DNA of 64,000 nucleotides from RPRC01 sp034933285 (lineage in GTDB: Bacteria; Desulfobacterota; Desulfuromonadia; Geobacterales; Geobacteraceae): NCBI GenBank assembly GCA_034933285.1, contig JAYFNT010000007.1, positions 1 through 64,000 on the forward strand, read 5' to 3'. How positions within the stretch are numbered: the first letter of the stretch is position 1; every line of letters starts with the position of its first letter. Positions 41,014 through 50,301 of this stretch are shown here, one piece after another. Under the pieces are notes generated by a model. It searched no databases, had not been told where the DNA came from, and saw nothing but the letters and a program-made list of their open reading frames with translations. Position numbers and translations under genes: made by a program.

Positions 41014-42324
41014 ATGGTCATGGGTATGGATGGAACATTCTGGTGGGGAATCCTGGGGCTTGCGCCGCTGGGGATCTACATCGTGCTGGTTTTCCGCGGG
41101 ATGGACGTCCTTGCCGCAACCGCGATTTGCGTTGTCATCGGCGCAGTGCTGAGCGGCCAGACCATGGTCTCCTTCGGAACCGCGCTGGCGGAAAGCCTGG
41201 GGTCATTCCTTGCGCTCGTGGGTCTGATCATAATGCTCGGCCGGGGCCTGGGAGAAGTTTTGAATGCAACCGGAGTCTCCCGCACCATTGTCCACGGCAT
41301 CATCCATACCATCGGCGTGGATACTGAACGGAAGGCCATGTTCGGTATCATGACTTCCTGCCTGGTCATTGTAGGCCTCCTGGGCACCATGGCCGGAGGA
41401 AACGCGATCATAGCTCCCATTGTCCTTCCCGTGGCCGCCGCCGTAGGGCTCTCGCGCAGCACCGTGGGAGTCATCTTCCAGGCTGTGGGTGAAGAGGCCC
41501 TGATACTCGGCCCCTTCACGCCTCCCGTCATAACCCTGCTCGGCCTGACCGGAATCAACTACGGAGAGATGCTGCTGTTCGTTTCACTGCCGGTGGCCGC
41601 CATTACCCTCCTGGTCACCTGGCTGGTTCTCCAGCGAATCCAGCTCCGGACACGGCATTCCACCCCCTACGAAACTCCCGAGGGGCTGGAGCGCTACGAG
41701 CCGACGCCCCGCAGCAACCGGGCAACCCGCCTGTTTACCGTATCCTTCCTGGCGGCGGTGGCATACGGCATCATAGTCAAGGCGCCCACTTCCTTCGTCG
41801 TCGTCATCATGCTCGGATTATCCTTCATCACCGGCTTTGCCGGTGGCCTGCGGCTCGAAGGTATACTGAAACTGGTGGTCCGGGGAATGGCGGGAAACAT
41901 TGGACTGTTCCTCCTGTTCGTTCTCCTGGATCCGTTCATAAAATTCGTCGAACAGTCGGGCGGGTTCGCAGCCCTTGCAACGCTGATGAAACCCATCACC
42001 GAAGCTGGAGGCAAACCGGCGGTGGTCATTGCCGGCGGCTTTCTGGGCGCCTTCGGCATAAGCGGCGCCACGGTGGCCACCCTCAAGCTGCTGCACCAGA
42101 TGTTCACCCCGCTCCTTGCCGTGCATGGCGTCTCCATGCTCGCCTGGTCCCTGGCCCTGGTCGTGGCGACCCGCGTGCACAACTTCGTTTTCCCCGGGGC
42201 CAACATGGTCAGCTCCCTCGGCTTCGCCGAGTCTGAGGACATGAAATCGATGCTCCGCAACGGCTGGATCGTCGCGACCTGCCAACTCACCTTCCTGACG
42301 GTTTTCAGCCTGCTGTTCGCCTGA
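41014..42324 (+). CDS. Ion-transporter-superfamily permease (NhaC/gluconate-permease-like)
   Basis: 436 residues with about 11-12 membrane helices in two halves; inner re-entrant motifs GTMAGGNAIIAPIVLP and GFLGAFGISGATVATLKLL occupy matching places, as expected for the internally duplicated IT superfamily. A central charged loop (RTRHSTPYETPEGLERYEPT) splits them. Likely a proton- or sodium-coupled carrier for an organic anion, or an antiporter; the substrate is not evident. ATG 41014 has AAAGG eight nt upstream, and two later Met codons are possible. Confidence 0.75.
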   Translation: MVMGMDGTFWWGILGLAPLGIYIVLVFRGMDVLAATAICVVIGAVLSGQTMVSFGTALAESLGSFLALVGLIIMLGRGLGEVLNATGVSRTIVHGIIHTIGVDTERKAMFGIMTSCLVIVGLLGTMAGGNAIIAPIVLPVAAAVGLSRSTVGVIFQAVGEEALILGPFTPPVITLLGLTGINYGEMLLFVSLPVAAITLLVTWLVLQRIQLRTRHSTPYETPEGLERYEPTPRSNRATRLFTVSFLAAVAYGIIVKAPTSFVVVIMLGLSFITGFAGGLRLEGILKLVVRGMAGNIGLFLLFVLLDPFIKFVEQSGGFAALATLMKPITEAGGKPAVVIAGGFLGAFGISGATVATLKLLHQMFTPLLAVHGVSMLAWSLALVVATRVHNFVFPGANMVSSLGFAESEDMKSMLRNGWIVATCQLTFLTVFSLLFA

Positions 42325-42369
42325 TCAGCAGCATGGTGGCATCCCGCCAGGGGACCGCCGCTCATCAGG

Positions 42370-42690
42370 TTATTGTAATAGTCCAACCTCTTGCCAGCGG
42401 AAACAATCCACCGTGTGATCATTCACCATCCCCACCGCCTGCATGTGGGCGTAGCAGATGGTGCTGCCGATGAAACGGAAACCCCGCTGCTTGAGGTCAC
42501 GGCTCATGGCATCGGAAACCGGGGTGCTGGCCGGAACCTCCCCGATGCTTTTCCAGGCATTCCAGATCGGCCTGCCGTCCACGAATCGCCACAGGTAGGC
42601 ATCAAAGGAACCGAACTCTTCCCGGACTTCCAGGTAGAGCTGGTCGGTGCCGACCCAGGCGCAGCGGGTAAGGGATGGATCGCTTTTCAT
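42370..42690 (-). pseudogene. tag: DNA-3-methyladenine glycosylase I with a central deletion
   Basis: 106 residues against about 190 for intact Tag. The start RCAWVGTDQLY and the C-terminal half (VREEFGSFDAYLWRFVDGRP, AMSRDLKQRGFRFIGSTICY, HMQAVGMVNDH) are well preserved, but the roughly 85-90 residues between them, with the base-binding pocket and helix-hairpin-helix, are missing. The frame is kept and the outer zinc ligands (Cys near the start, HTVDC at the end) remain. It has a good GGGGAG ribosome site. It cannot be a normal glycosylase; it is either a decaying gene or a reduced protein. Confidence 0.8.
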
Positions 42691-42814
42691 GGTATCTCCC
42701 CATCGAAATTTCATGCAATCGCATCATATCCCAATATATTATAATTATTTATGTTGAGGTCTGATAATATTTTGCTAGAATCCGATTGGTCCGTTCCGGC
42801 AACTGAGGTGATGA

Positions 42815-44323
42815 ATGAGAAATCAAATTCAGCGCTCAGGAAAATTCATTCACATCATCCTGGTTTCGGGGTGTCTTGTCTGCCTTTACCTGGCAAAGCT
42901 CTCAAACTACCTTCTGTTCCATACCCTGGTGGAGATGTTTTCCGTTGTCGTTGCATGCGGTGTGTTCGTGATTTCCTGGAACACCCGCCGCATCATGGAC
43001 AACAACTATTTCCTGCTTGTCGGCATTGCCTCGCTGTTCATCGGCGCTGTCGACGTTCTTCACACTCTGGCCTACAAGGGAATGGGGATTTTCCCTGAGT
43101 ATGGATCAGACCTCCCCACCCAACTCTGGATCATCGCCCGGTATCTGCAGAGCATATCTCTCCTTGCCGCCCCCTATTTCATCGGCCGCAAATTGCGCGC
43201 AGGCCTTACCGTCACCATTTTCATGGCCGTTACCACGCTACTGCTGGCGGCAGTTTTCAGCGGTTATTTCCCCGCCTGCTTCGTAGACGGGCAAGGGCTC
43301 ACCCCGTTCAAAAAGACCAGCGAATACCTCATATGCCTCATGCTTGCCGGTTCCCTTTTTCTACTCCGCAGAAAGGCCGGGGCATTCGAAGAAGGCCTGT
43401 TACGTCTCATTTCAACCGGCGTCACATGTTTCATAGCCTCTGAACTGTCCTTCACCGTCTATTCCGATGTTTACGGCATCAGTAACATGGTCGGCCACTT
43501 CCTGAAGTTCATCGGCTTCCTTTTCGTCTACAAGGCACTCATCGAAACCGGCCTGTCCAAGCCTTACGACGTCCTTTTCCGTGAATTGAAGAAAAGCGAG
43601 GTGAGATACCGCGATCTTTCCGACAGGCTTGCGCATGCCAACGCCAATCTGGAAGTTGCCAACCATGACCTGGAAGCTTTCAACAGCACTGTTTCCCATG
43701 ATCTTCGCGCCCCCCTCAACAACATCCACTGTTGCAGCCAGCTGCTCTTGGATCAGGATCATGACCTTTCGGAAGAAGAGAACTCCGAATATGTCAGGCA
43801 CATTTATTCTGAAACAGAGAGAATGGAGCAGATCATCAGCACGCTTCTCAGATTGTCCCGGTTGAGCCACCAATCAATCTCCAGGGACCCTGCCGATCTT
43901 AGCGGAATGGCACGGGAAATCGCAGACCTGCTGAAAAAGGGCGGGCCCGATCGCCAGGTGGAGTTTGCCATCGAGGAAGGTCTGTGCGCGGAGGTGGATG
44001 AACGGCTCTTCAGGCTGGCCCTGGACAATCTCCTGGGCAATGCCTGGAAATACACGTCGCGGCAGGACGAGGCATTCATCGAATTCGGTGTGAAAGATTG
44101 CGGGGAAACGCGGGCCTACTTCATCCGCGATAACGGCGCCGGCTTCGACATGTCGCAGAAGGAAAGGCTCTTCACCCCGTTCCAGAGGCTGCACAGCAAG
44201 GATGAATTCGATGGAAACGGCATAGGACTTGCCACGGTACAGCGGATCATTCAGCGCCATGGAGGACGGATCTGGGCAGAGGGAGAAGTCGGCAGGGGAG
44301 CTACTTTTTATTTCACCCTTTGA
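42815..44323 (+). CDS. Membrane sensor histidine kinase with MASE3-type domain
   Basis: 502 residues. Seven or so membrane helices fill residues 10-245 and fit a MASE3-like sensor domain (DVLHTLAYKGMGIFP is typical). A coiled linker leads to HisKA with STVSHDLRAPLNNI as the H-box (His about 298) and a HATPase with RDNGAGFDM and GNGIGLATV. The output half resembles phytochrome-type kinases. No response regulator gene is next to it, so it is an orphan. Confidence 0.88.
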   Translation: MRNQIQRSGKFIHIILVSGCLVCLYLAKLSNYLLFHTLVEMFSVVVACGVFVISWNTRRIMDNNYFLLVGIASLFIGAVDVLHTLAYKGMGIFPEYGSDLPTQLWIIARYLQSISLLAAPYFIGRKLRAGLTVTIFMAVTTLLLAAVFSGYFPACFVDGQGLTPFKKTSEYLICLMLAGSLFLLRRKAGAFEEGLLRLISTGVTCFIASELSFTVYSDVYGISNMVGHFLKFIGFLFVYKALIETGLSKPYDVLFRELKKSEVRYRDLSDRLAHANANLEVANHDLEAFNSTVSHDLRAPLNNIHCCSQLLLDQDHDLSEEENSEYVRHIYSETERMEQIISTLLRLSRLSHQSISRDPADLSGMAREIADLLKKGGPDRQVEFAIEEGLCAEVDERLFRLALDNLLGNAWKYTSRQDEAFIEFGVKDCGETRAYFIRDNGAGFDMSQKERLFTPFQRLHSKDEFDGNGIGLATVQRIIQRHGGRIWAEGEVGRGATFYFTL

Positions 44324-44434
44324 TTTCAAACCGCGGAGTGACTCTTGGCAAGCCCGGAAACGGAGCCCGAATGTGAAGCGAGCGCAACAAGCCTTCTGCT
44401 ATCGATCGTCAGCTCAACATGGCCGCTTTCGCGG

Positions 44435-44971
44435 CTACTGTCTCCGGTAAGTCCCCATCAGCTCCCCACTGCCCAGGACATGTCCCTTCATAGCTTTTTC
44501 AAGGCCCGACTTGGTCGTGGACAACGGCAGTTCCAGTGTCGAATCGAGCGCATAGACCTTGAAGAAGTACCGATGGGTTCCCGACGGTGGACAGGGCCCT
44601 CCGTAGGAATTCCGTTTCCAGCTGTTCAAACCCTGCTGCATCCCCTCTGGCACCGAACCCTCCCTGATCTCCCCAATTCCCGGAGGAATGTTCCACGCCA
44701 CCCAGTGAACCCACGTGCCTGCCGGCGCATCTGGATCGTCCATGATCAGGGCTAGAGACCTGGCGGCCTGGGGCACATTGCCGAATTGAAGCGGAGGACT
44801 GGTATCCTGCCCGTCACAGGTGAAGCGGGAGGGAATGGAACCGTTGTAAGAAAATGTCGGACTGCTTACGGTCACTGAGGACATCTTTTTCATCTCCTTC
44901 CCCACGGCGAAAACCGCCATGAGCACGCATGTCGACAACAGCAGAAACACTATTCCCTTTCTTGTCACCAT
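44435..44971 (-). CDS. YbhB/YbcL (PEBP, Raf kinase inhibitor-like) family protein
   Basis: 178 residues with an N-terminal signal or anchor (KGIVFLLLSTCVLMAVFAV). The PEBP fold signature is clear: FTCDGQDTSPPLQF, LALIMDDPDAPAGTWVHWVA and GTHRYFFKVYALD. The ligand-binding pocket residues (DPDAP, H) are kept. Bacterial members are periplasmic or cytoplasmic and of unsettled function. GGGAGG precedes the ATG. Confidence 0.9.
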   Translation of the reverse strand: MVTRKGIVFLLLSTCVLMAVFAVGKEMKKMSSVTVSSPTFSYNGSIPSRFTCDGQDTSPPLQFGNVPQAARSLALIMDDPDAPAGTWVHWVAWNIPPGIGEIREGSVPEGMQQGLNSWKRNSYGGPCPPSGTHRYFFKVYALDSTLELPLSTTKSGLEKAMKGHVLGSGELMGTYRRQ

Positions 44972-45151
44972 CTTTCAAGCCTCCCTTGCTGTTCACAGGA
45001 AAAGATTATCTCTTGCACACGGAAAATCAAGCCTTTTGCAGCCCCGCAGCTGTACAGCCCCAGGCCGGCAAAAAACCGTTTGCGGGATGACGCCAAATAG
45101 CAATGGAATGTCGAGCGGAAACGGGGTAATAATTCCATATTCAAAAAAATG

Positions 45152-45186
45152 ACCGGCCTCGGGAACAAATGCCGGCTTGTTTTTGT
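45152..45186 (+). terminator. Terminator-like hairpin upstream of the serpin gene
   Basis: CCGGC (45153-45157) and GCCGG (45171-45175) arms are followed by CTTGTTTTTGTC. It lies about 75 nt before the serpin start and no gene ends just upstream on the plus strand, so it could be an attenuator in the serpin leader. The remainder of 44972-45262 shows no gene. Confidence 0.45.
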
Positions 45187-45262
45187 CTTAACAGCATGAT
45201 CGGGATATTGTCAGATGAAGGAAACAGCTCCATGAAAAGTGACAGACTGAAAGGAGAGAAAG

Positions 45263-46468
45263 ATGAATCGATTATTCACCATGTTGTCAGCCGTTCTGTT
45301 GATTGGCGCTTATTCGACCTGTTTTGCCGGATTAACGGATAAAGCCTCGTCAACGCCATCAGCGAGCGAAAGCCTCGTGAAGGGAAACAGCTCTTTCGCG
45401 GTGAAATTGTATAACGAACTTGGCGCTGCTGAAGGCAATCTTTTCTTTTCGCCATACAGCATTTCATCGGCGCTCGGCATGACCTATGCCGGAGCTCGCG
45501 GAAACACCGCAAAGGAGATGAAGGAAACCCTCGATTTCACTCTGGACCAAACCAGCCTGCATCCCGCTTTCAAGACACTGAACAGGGAATTGGCCGCTTC
45601 AGCAAGCAAGACCGGGCAGAAACTGAACATCGCCAACGGTCTGGTCCTCACCGGCAGTAACGTGAGCCCCCAGTTCAAGGCCATTCTGAAAGACAACTAT
45701 GCAGCGCAGATTTTCCGCGGGGGGTTGGCCGAGATCAACAGCTGGGTAAAGCGGAAAACCGAGGGAAAAATCGACAAGATACTGGAAGAACTCAGCCCCA
45801 ACTCCGTCTGCGTGCTCCTGAACGCCATATACTTCAAGGGGGTCTGGGAGAGCCAGTTCAAGAAAAGCGACACCCATGAAGCACCCTTCAAAGTGTCGGC
45901 GGGCAGGCAGCTGAAAGTTCCCCTCATGTACCAGGAAGGCAGCTTCAGGATCATCTCCGGCGAGGATTTCCAGGCAATATCATTGCCGTACAAAGGTAAC
46001 AAGCTGTCCATGGTCGTACTGTTGCCCGACAATGTGGAAGGTCTTGCCGCGCTGGAAAAACAGCTTGACGACCAAAAGCTTGCCGGGTGGTTAGACAGAC
46101 TGGATAAGCAGCGGCCCCGGAAAGTTTTCCTCTTCCTGCCGAAGTTCAAGCTTGAAACCGGTTACGACCTGGTCGGCCCATGCAGGAAAATGGGCATGAA
46201 AGATGCGTTCATGGCAGGCATTGCCGATTTCAGGGGAATGGGGTGGCCAAGAGGTGACCTTTGGATATCGCAGATCAAGCACAAGGCAGTTGTGGAGGTC
46301 AACGAGGAAGGAACGGAAGCAGCCGCTGCCACGGCGGTTGAAATGGCAACGAAGTCCGCCCATCGCGACCTGGTGTTCCGTGCGGACCATCCCTTCATGT
46401 TCATGATCAGGGACAACAAAAGTGGCGCCATACTTTTCATGGGCAGGATGGTCAACCCGGGCAAATGA
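45263..46468 (+). CDS. Secreted serpin (serine protease inhibitor)
   Basis: 401 residues with a signal peptide (LFTMLSAVLLIGAYSTCFAG). The serpin fold is complete: NLFFSPYSISSALGMTYAGA, LLNAIYFKGVWESQF, SLPYKGNKLSMVVLLPD, and the end DHPFMFMIRDNKSGAILFMG. The hinge EEGTEAAAAT (P17-P8) has small residues as in inhibitory serpins. Counting from it puts Lys at P1 and Ser at P1' in EMATKSAHRD, which predicts a trypsin-like target. AAGGAGAG precedes the ATG. Single-gene unit. Confidence 0.95.
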   Translation: MNRLFTMLSAVLLIGAYSTCFAGLTDKASSTPSASESLVKGNSSFAVKLYNELGAAEGNLFFSPYSISSALGMTYAGARGNTAKEMKETLDFTLDQTSLHPAFKTLNRELAASASKTGQKLNIANGLVLTGSNVSPQFKAILKDNYAAQIFRGGLAEINSWVKRKTEGKIDKILEELSPNSVCVLLNAIYFKGVWESQFKKSDTHEAPFKVSAGRQLKVPLMYQEGSFRIISGEDFQAISLPYKGNKLSMVVLLPDNVEGLAALEKQLDDQKLAGWLDRLDKQRPRKVFLFLPKFKLETGYDLVGPCRKMGMKDAFMAGIADFRGMGWPRGDLWISQIKHKAVVEVNEEGTEAAAATAVEMATKSAHRDLVFRADHPFMFMIRDNKSGAILFMGRMVNPGK

Positions 46469-46481
46469 CCGGATCACCGCA

Positions 46482-47051
46482 TTAATGCCCCGGGCACATG
46501 CCCGGGGTATCCTGCAAGCATATAGCATCATCCTGGAACTGATTCTCATGAATCGATCCTGACGATTCCACGCCTTGTTCTTTACCTTGCCTGACGATCT
46601 TGAGATAGGAATAATGGGGATCGTTCCCGGACCGTATCCTTGAGTAACCTTTCTTCGGCAGGAACTCATCGAGAACCGGGTTCATGACATTATCCACCCG
46701 GACATGGAAATCCGACCCGTTTTTCAGGCAGGGACCATAATCGAACCTCTCCAGCAATTCCAGGAAATCGGTGAACAGCCCCTTGCGTCGATTTCGTTCC
46801 GACACGGCCACGTTCACTATGTTGATGCAGTTGGTGTCGTTAGCTGAGCTTTCTCTCAGCAGGAACCCGCCGGCCCGGTCCGTGTCGAGCCGGCGTTTCT
46901 GGACATGTGCCTCTATGATGGAAATCCCTGAGATTCCGTTGGTTTCCTTGAGAAGAGTGCTGGATGCAGTGGTATTGAGAAAGGATTTGAGCTGTTTTGT
47001 TATATCGATCAGCTTCGTGCTCATGGCTGCCGTTGACGATCTGGTTACCAT
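46482..47051 (-). CDS. GNAT-like N-acetyltransferase domain protein
   Basis: 189 residues. The centre has a GNAT acetyl-CoA-binding pattern (INIVNVAVSERNRRKGLFTD) with the RxxKG/L loop, and a C-terminal half with DEFLPKKGYSRIR as in the last strands of that fold. Substrate unknown. The first ATG is very close to its GCGGAG ribosome site, and the ATG nine codons later lacks one. A GC-rich hairpin (CCCCGGGC/GCCCGGGG, 46488-46507) lies in its last codons, convergent with the serpin, and may end both transcripts. Confidence 0.65.
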   Translation of the reverse strand: MVTRSSTAAMSTKLIDITKQLKSFLNTTASSTLLKETNGISGISIIEAHVQKRRLDTDRAGGFLLRESSANDTNCINIVNVAVSERNRRKGLFTDFLELLERFDYGPCLKNGSDFHVRVDNVMNPVLDEFLPKKGYSRIRSGNDPHYSYLKIVRQGKEQGVESSGSIHENQFQDDAICLQDTPGMCPGH

Positions 47052-47149
47052 CTCCGCAGTGCAATCTTTTTACCAGAAATCGTTTATAACACGCAGCAAT
47101 TTTATTTTCAATAAATTATACCGCAAATTTATTTAGCATTAATAAAATA

Positions 47150-50100
47150 TCAGCTGTCCGCCGCAACCTCCTCCATGGATGCCAAGGGGTAATCCGGCAC
47201 GAAACCGGAAACTCCGTCTAGCACTTCGCGGACTTTCCAGAGAAAATCATGGGGTGAGAAAGGCTTCGACACCAGGTGGCAGGTTTCGGGAATCCCCTTC
47301 TGTTCGACGATATCGGCGGTGTAGCCGCTGACGAATATGGTCTTTATGTCCGTTCTCGCTCGGCTGATGATGTCATAGACCTGCTTGCCGTTTTTCTTCG
47401 GCATGATGACATCAAGGACCAGCAGATCGATATCGTCTCCAAATTCAAGGTAACGCTCGACCGCATCCTCGCCGTCAACCGCCAGTACAACCCGGTAGCC
47501 GTTACTGCTCAGCAGCGAACTCATGACCTGGCGGACTTCCGGCTCGTCTTCCGCCAGAAGCACGGTTTCCCGTCCGTTGGGCGGAAACAGGCCGCCTCTG
47601 ACTTCGCTGGGCTCCGGTTCCCCGCTTTTCGCAAGGGGAAGATAGATGCGGAACGTCGTCCCTTCTCCGGGCTCACTGTAGACGGTGACAAAACCGCCAT
47701 GCTGGTGGATGATGCCATAGACCGTTGAAAGTCCGAGCCCGGTTCCTTTTCCCACTTCCTTGGTGGTGAAGAACGGTTCGAATACCCTCAGCCGGGTCGC
47801 TTCGTCCATGCCCAACCCCGTGTCCGAAAAGGAGATGAGAGCATATCTGCCCGCTTCCCCCTGACGGTGCAGCAGCACGAAATACCGGTCGATGTTGACG
47901 GTTTCGGTCTTGATGGTCAGCATGCCCCCTTCCGGCATGGCGTCACGGGCATTGGTGGCCAGGTTCATCAGTACCTGCTCCAGATGCCCCGTCACCGCCA
48001 GTATCGGTAGCGATTTCTCGTGCAGCCCGATGTGCAGCTCGATGTCCTCACCGATGAGACGCTTGAGAATCTTGCCGATTCTGGTGATCGTTTCATTCAC
48101 GTCCATGTGCTTGGGCTGCACAGTCTGCTTTCTGCTGATGGTCAGCAAATCCCGTATCAGGTTCGAGGCCTTCTCGGCGAGCAGCAGGACCTGGCTGGCG
48201 TAATGGCGGGGCTTTTCGCCCTCGATGATCTGCATCAGCAGGTGCTGAAAGCCGATGACCGCGGTGAGGATGTTGTTGAAGTCGTGGGCGATACCGCCGG
48301 CCAACTGCCCGACAGCCTCCATCTTCTGTGCCTGGAGGTACTTTTCCTCGAGCTTCTTGCGGTCGGTCACGTCACGGTCAATGCCGCGATAGCCGCAGAA
48401 TGCGCCCTGTTCGTCGAAAATCGGCATTGCGCTGGTTTCGATGGTCACCAGGCTGCCATTCTTGTGGATGTTGATGTTCTCCAGGGCAATGATGGGCTGC
48501 CGCTTTTCCTTCAGTTGGGTGAAAGCCTCCGCCAGCCGTAGCGCATCCTGGGGATGCATTAAGTCGAAGGGGGTTTTGCCGATGACCTCCTCAGCCTCAT
48601 AGCCGAGAAGGTCCCGGATCTTCGGACTCGAGTAAACGTAGACCGAGTTTTCGTCCATTTCCCAGATCCAGTCCGTAGTCGTTTCCACAAGTGATCTGAA
48701 GCGGTGTTCGCTTTCCCTGAGGGCCGTGTCCGCCAGTTTGCGCTCGGTGATGTCGCATGCCGTGCCGATGAATTTCGTTGTTTTGCCCGCCGAATCACGC
48801 ATGGTCTTTCCCTGCGCGTGGAGAAGCCTTTCGGAACCATCAGCCCTTATGATGCGGTACTCGACGTCATAAAGCTTTCCCCCCTCCAGGGTTTCGGTGA
48901 TCTTTCGCAACACCAAGGCCCGGTCGTCCGGATGGATATAATCGAATACCGAATCTGTCGCGCGGCCGTTTTGCTGGGGAACAAGGCCGAGAATCCTGAA
49001 AAACTCCTCGGAACGGTATTCCTCGTCGGTTTCAAGGTCGTACTCCCAGCTTCCGAGAGATGCGATGGACTGCGCTTCGGCAAGGTTCTGCGTAGTCTTT
49101 ACCAGCGCGTCTTCCATGAGCTTCCGTTCCGCAGTGGTCTTCAGCGAAGCGATTCCGAATGCCATGTCTTCGGCAAGCTGACCCATCAGGTTCGTTTCCT
49201 CGTCATCGAAGGCATCGGGCTCGGAAGCGCAAACCGTAAGTGCTGCGAAAACAGTGTCTCCATGCACCAGGGGAACGGAAAGCACCGACTGGTAGCCGTA
49301 GCAGCAGGCTTCCTCCCGCCAGGGAAGGAACCGCATGTCGTTCCGGGCATCGCGAACCAGACAGGGCACCCCTTCGCGTAGTGCACTGCCCGTGGGCCCT
49401 CTCCCCCGATCAGTGTCCCTCCAGGTGAGGTCCGTTATTGTCGGAGAATCGAGACTGATCCCTGCATGAGCCACAGGCCTGACGCTCCTGTCTTCATTAT
49501 TCTCCGCCAGGCCTATCCAGGCATAGCGGTAAAAGCCGTCGTCGACGATTGTTCTGCAAACGCTTTCGAACAGCTCCTGCTCGCTCCGTGCGTTGGTAAG
49601 GACCTCGTTGCAGGACAGCAGCATTCTGAGAGTACGGTTAAGGCGCTTGAGGGACTGCTCGGAACGTTTGCGTTCCGAAATGTCCCGGGCGACGGCGATC
49701 AAGCGCATTATACCGTTGACAGGTATCTTTTGCAGTTTCACTTCGAGCCAGACCTGACTTCCGCCTTTTTTCCTGGGTTGGCATTCGAACGTTTGCGGGG
49801 CGGATACGGCTGCAGTTGCGTACCACTCGCGAGGCGTGTTCCACCCGGAATGAGGGTCGTGCTTCGCCGCCGCGGCAAGGTCTGATTGCTCTGTCTTTCC
49901 GCCATACCCAAAAATCTCGCAAGCTTTCCTGTTGGCGTCCAGGATGGCTCCGGAATCAAGGTCATAGATGAAAACAGCGTCGTCAATGGCTTCCAGAATA
50001 GAAAGGCAACGGTTGCACTTCCTCTGGGTAAAATAGTGTATGCCCAAATAGAGAAAGAACGAAGTTGCTGCAATGAAAAACAATCCTTTGTATGTGGCCA

Positions 50101-50221
50101 GCGTTGTGATTTCCGTGGCGGTCTCGGCAAACCTGGGCAAAAGCCTGTCGGTAAGATAAATCCATAGCGAAGAGATCACGAAGTATATCAGTGTAACGCG
50201 CAAAGTTATTCCGTTTTTCAT
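47150..50221 (-). CDS. Hybrid sensor histidine kinase, PAS-GAF-PAS-PAS-HK-REC
   Basis: 1023 residues from ATG 50219-50221 (AAGGGA upstream). Two membrane helices (about 7-23, 45-62) flank a small periplasmic loop. Then a PAS domain, a GAF domain (about 205-365), two more PAS domains, HisKA with GGIAHDFNNILT, HATPase (DTGLGMD, GTGLGLSTV) and a receiver with phosphoacceptor Asp in DLLVLDVIMP. The C-terminal receiver could act in phosphorelay or as an off-switch. No partner is adjacent on this strand except a chemoreceptor upstream. Confidence 0.92.
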   Translation of the reverse strand: MKNGITLRVTLIYFVISSLWIYLTDRLLPRFAETATEITTLATYKGLFFIAATSFFLYLGIHYFTQRKCNRCLSILEAIDDAVFIYDLDSGAILDANRKACEIFGYGGKTEQSDLAAAAKHDPHSGWNTPREWYATAAVSAPQTFECQPRKKGGSQVWLEVKLQKIPVNGIMRLIAVARDISERKRSEQSLKRLNRTLRMLLSCNEVLTNARSEQELFESVCRTIVDDGFYRYAWIGLAENNEDRSVRPVAHAGISLDSPTITDLTWRDTDRGRGPTGSALREGVPCLVRDARNDMRFLPWREEACCYGYQSVLSVPLVHGDTVFAALTVCASEPDAFDDEETNLMGQLAEDMAFGIASLKTTAERKLMEDALVKTTQNLAEAQSIASLGSWEYDLETDEEYRSEEFFRILGLVPQQNGRATDSVFDYIHPDDRALVLRKITETLEGGKLYDVEYRIIRADGSERLLHAQGKTMRDSAGKTTKFIGTACDITERKLADTALRESEHRFRSLVETTTDWIWEMDENSVYVYSSPKIRDLLGYEAEEVIGKTPFDLMHPQDALRLAEAFTQLKEKRQPIIALENINIHKNGSLVTIETSAMPIFDEQGAFCGYRGIDRDVTDRKKLEEKYLQAQKMEAVGQLAGGIAHDFNNILTAVIGFQHLLMQIIEGEKPRHYASQVLLLAEKASNLIRDLLTISRKQTVQPKHMDVNETITRIGKILKRLIGEDIELHIGLHEKSLPILAVTGHLEQVLMNLATNARDAMPEGGMLTIKTETVNIDRYFVLLHRQGEAGRYALISFSDTGLGMDEATRLRVFEPFFTTKEVGKGTGLGLSTVYGIIHQHGGFVTVYSEPGEGTTFRIYLPLAKSGEPEPSEVRGGLFPPNGRETVLLAEDEPEVRQVMSSLLSSNGYRVVLAVDGEDAVERYLEFGDDIDLLVLDVIMPKKNGKQVYDIISRARTDIKTIFVSGYTADIVEQKGIPETCHLVSKPFSPHDFLWKVREVLDGVSGFVPDYPLASMEEVAADS

Positions 50222-50301
50222 ATGAATCCCTTGCTCACCGCCATGCACTACTCTGCAGACGCCACGGGGGCAGCGGGTTTCGTAGCGCCTGTTGACGATT
50301 C

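Noticed and set aside
40553..41014. 153-codon minus-strand frame between tssL and the permease gene
   Set aside because: No ribosome site and no recognisable fold, and it is rich in Arg, Pro and Ser; the region is better read as non-coding.
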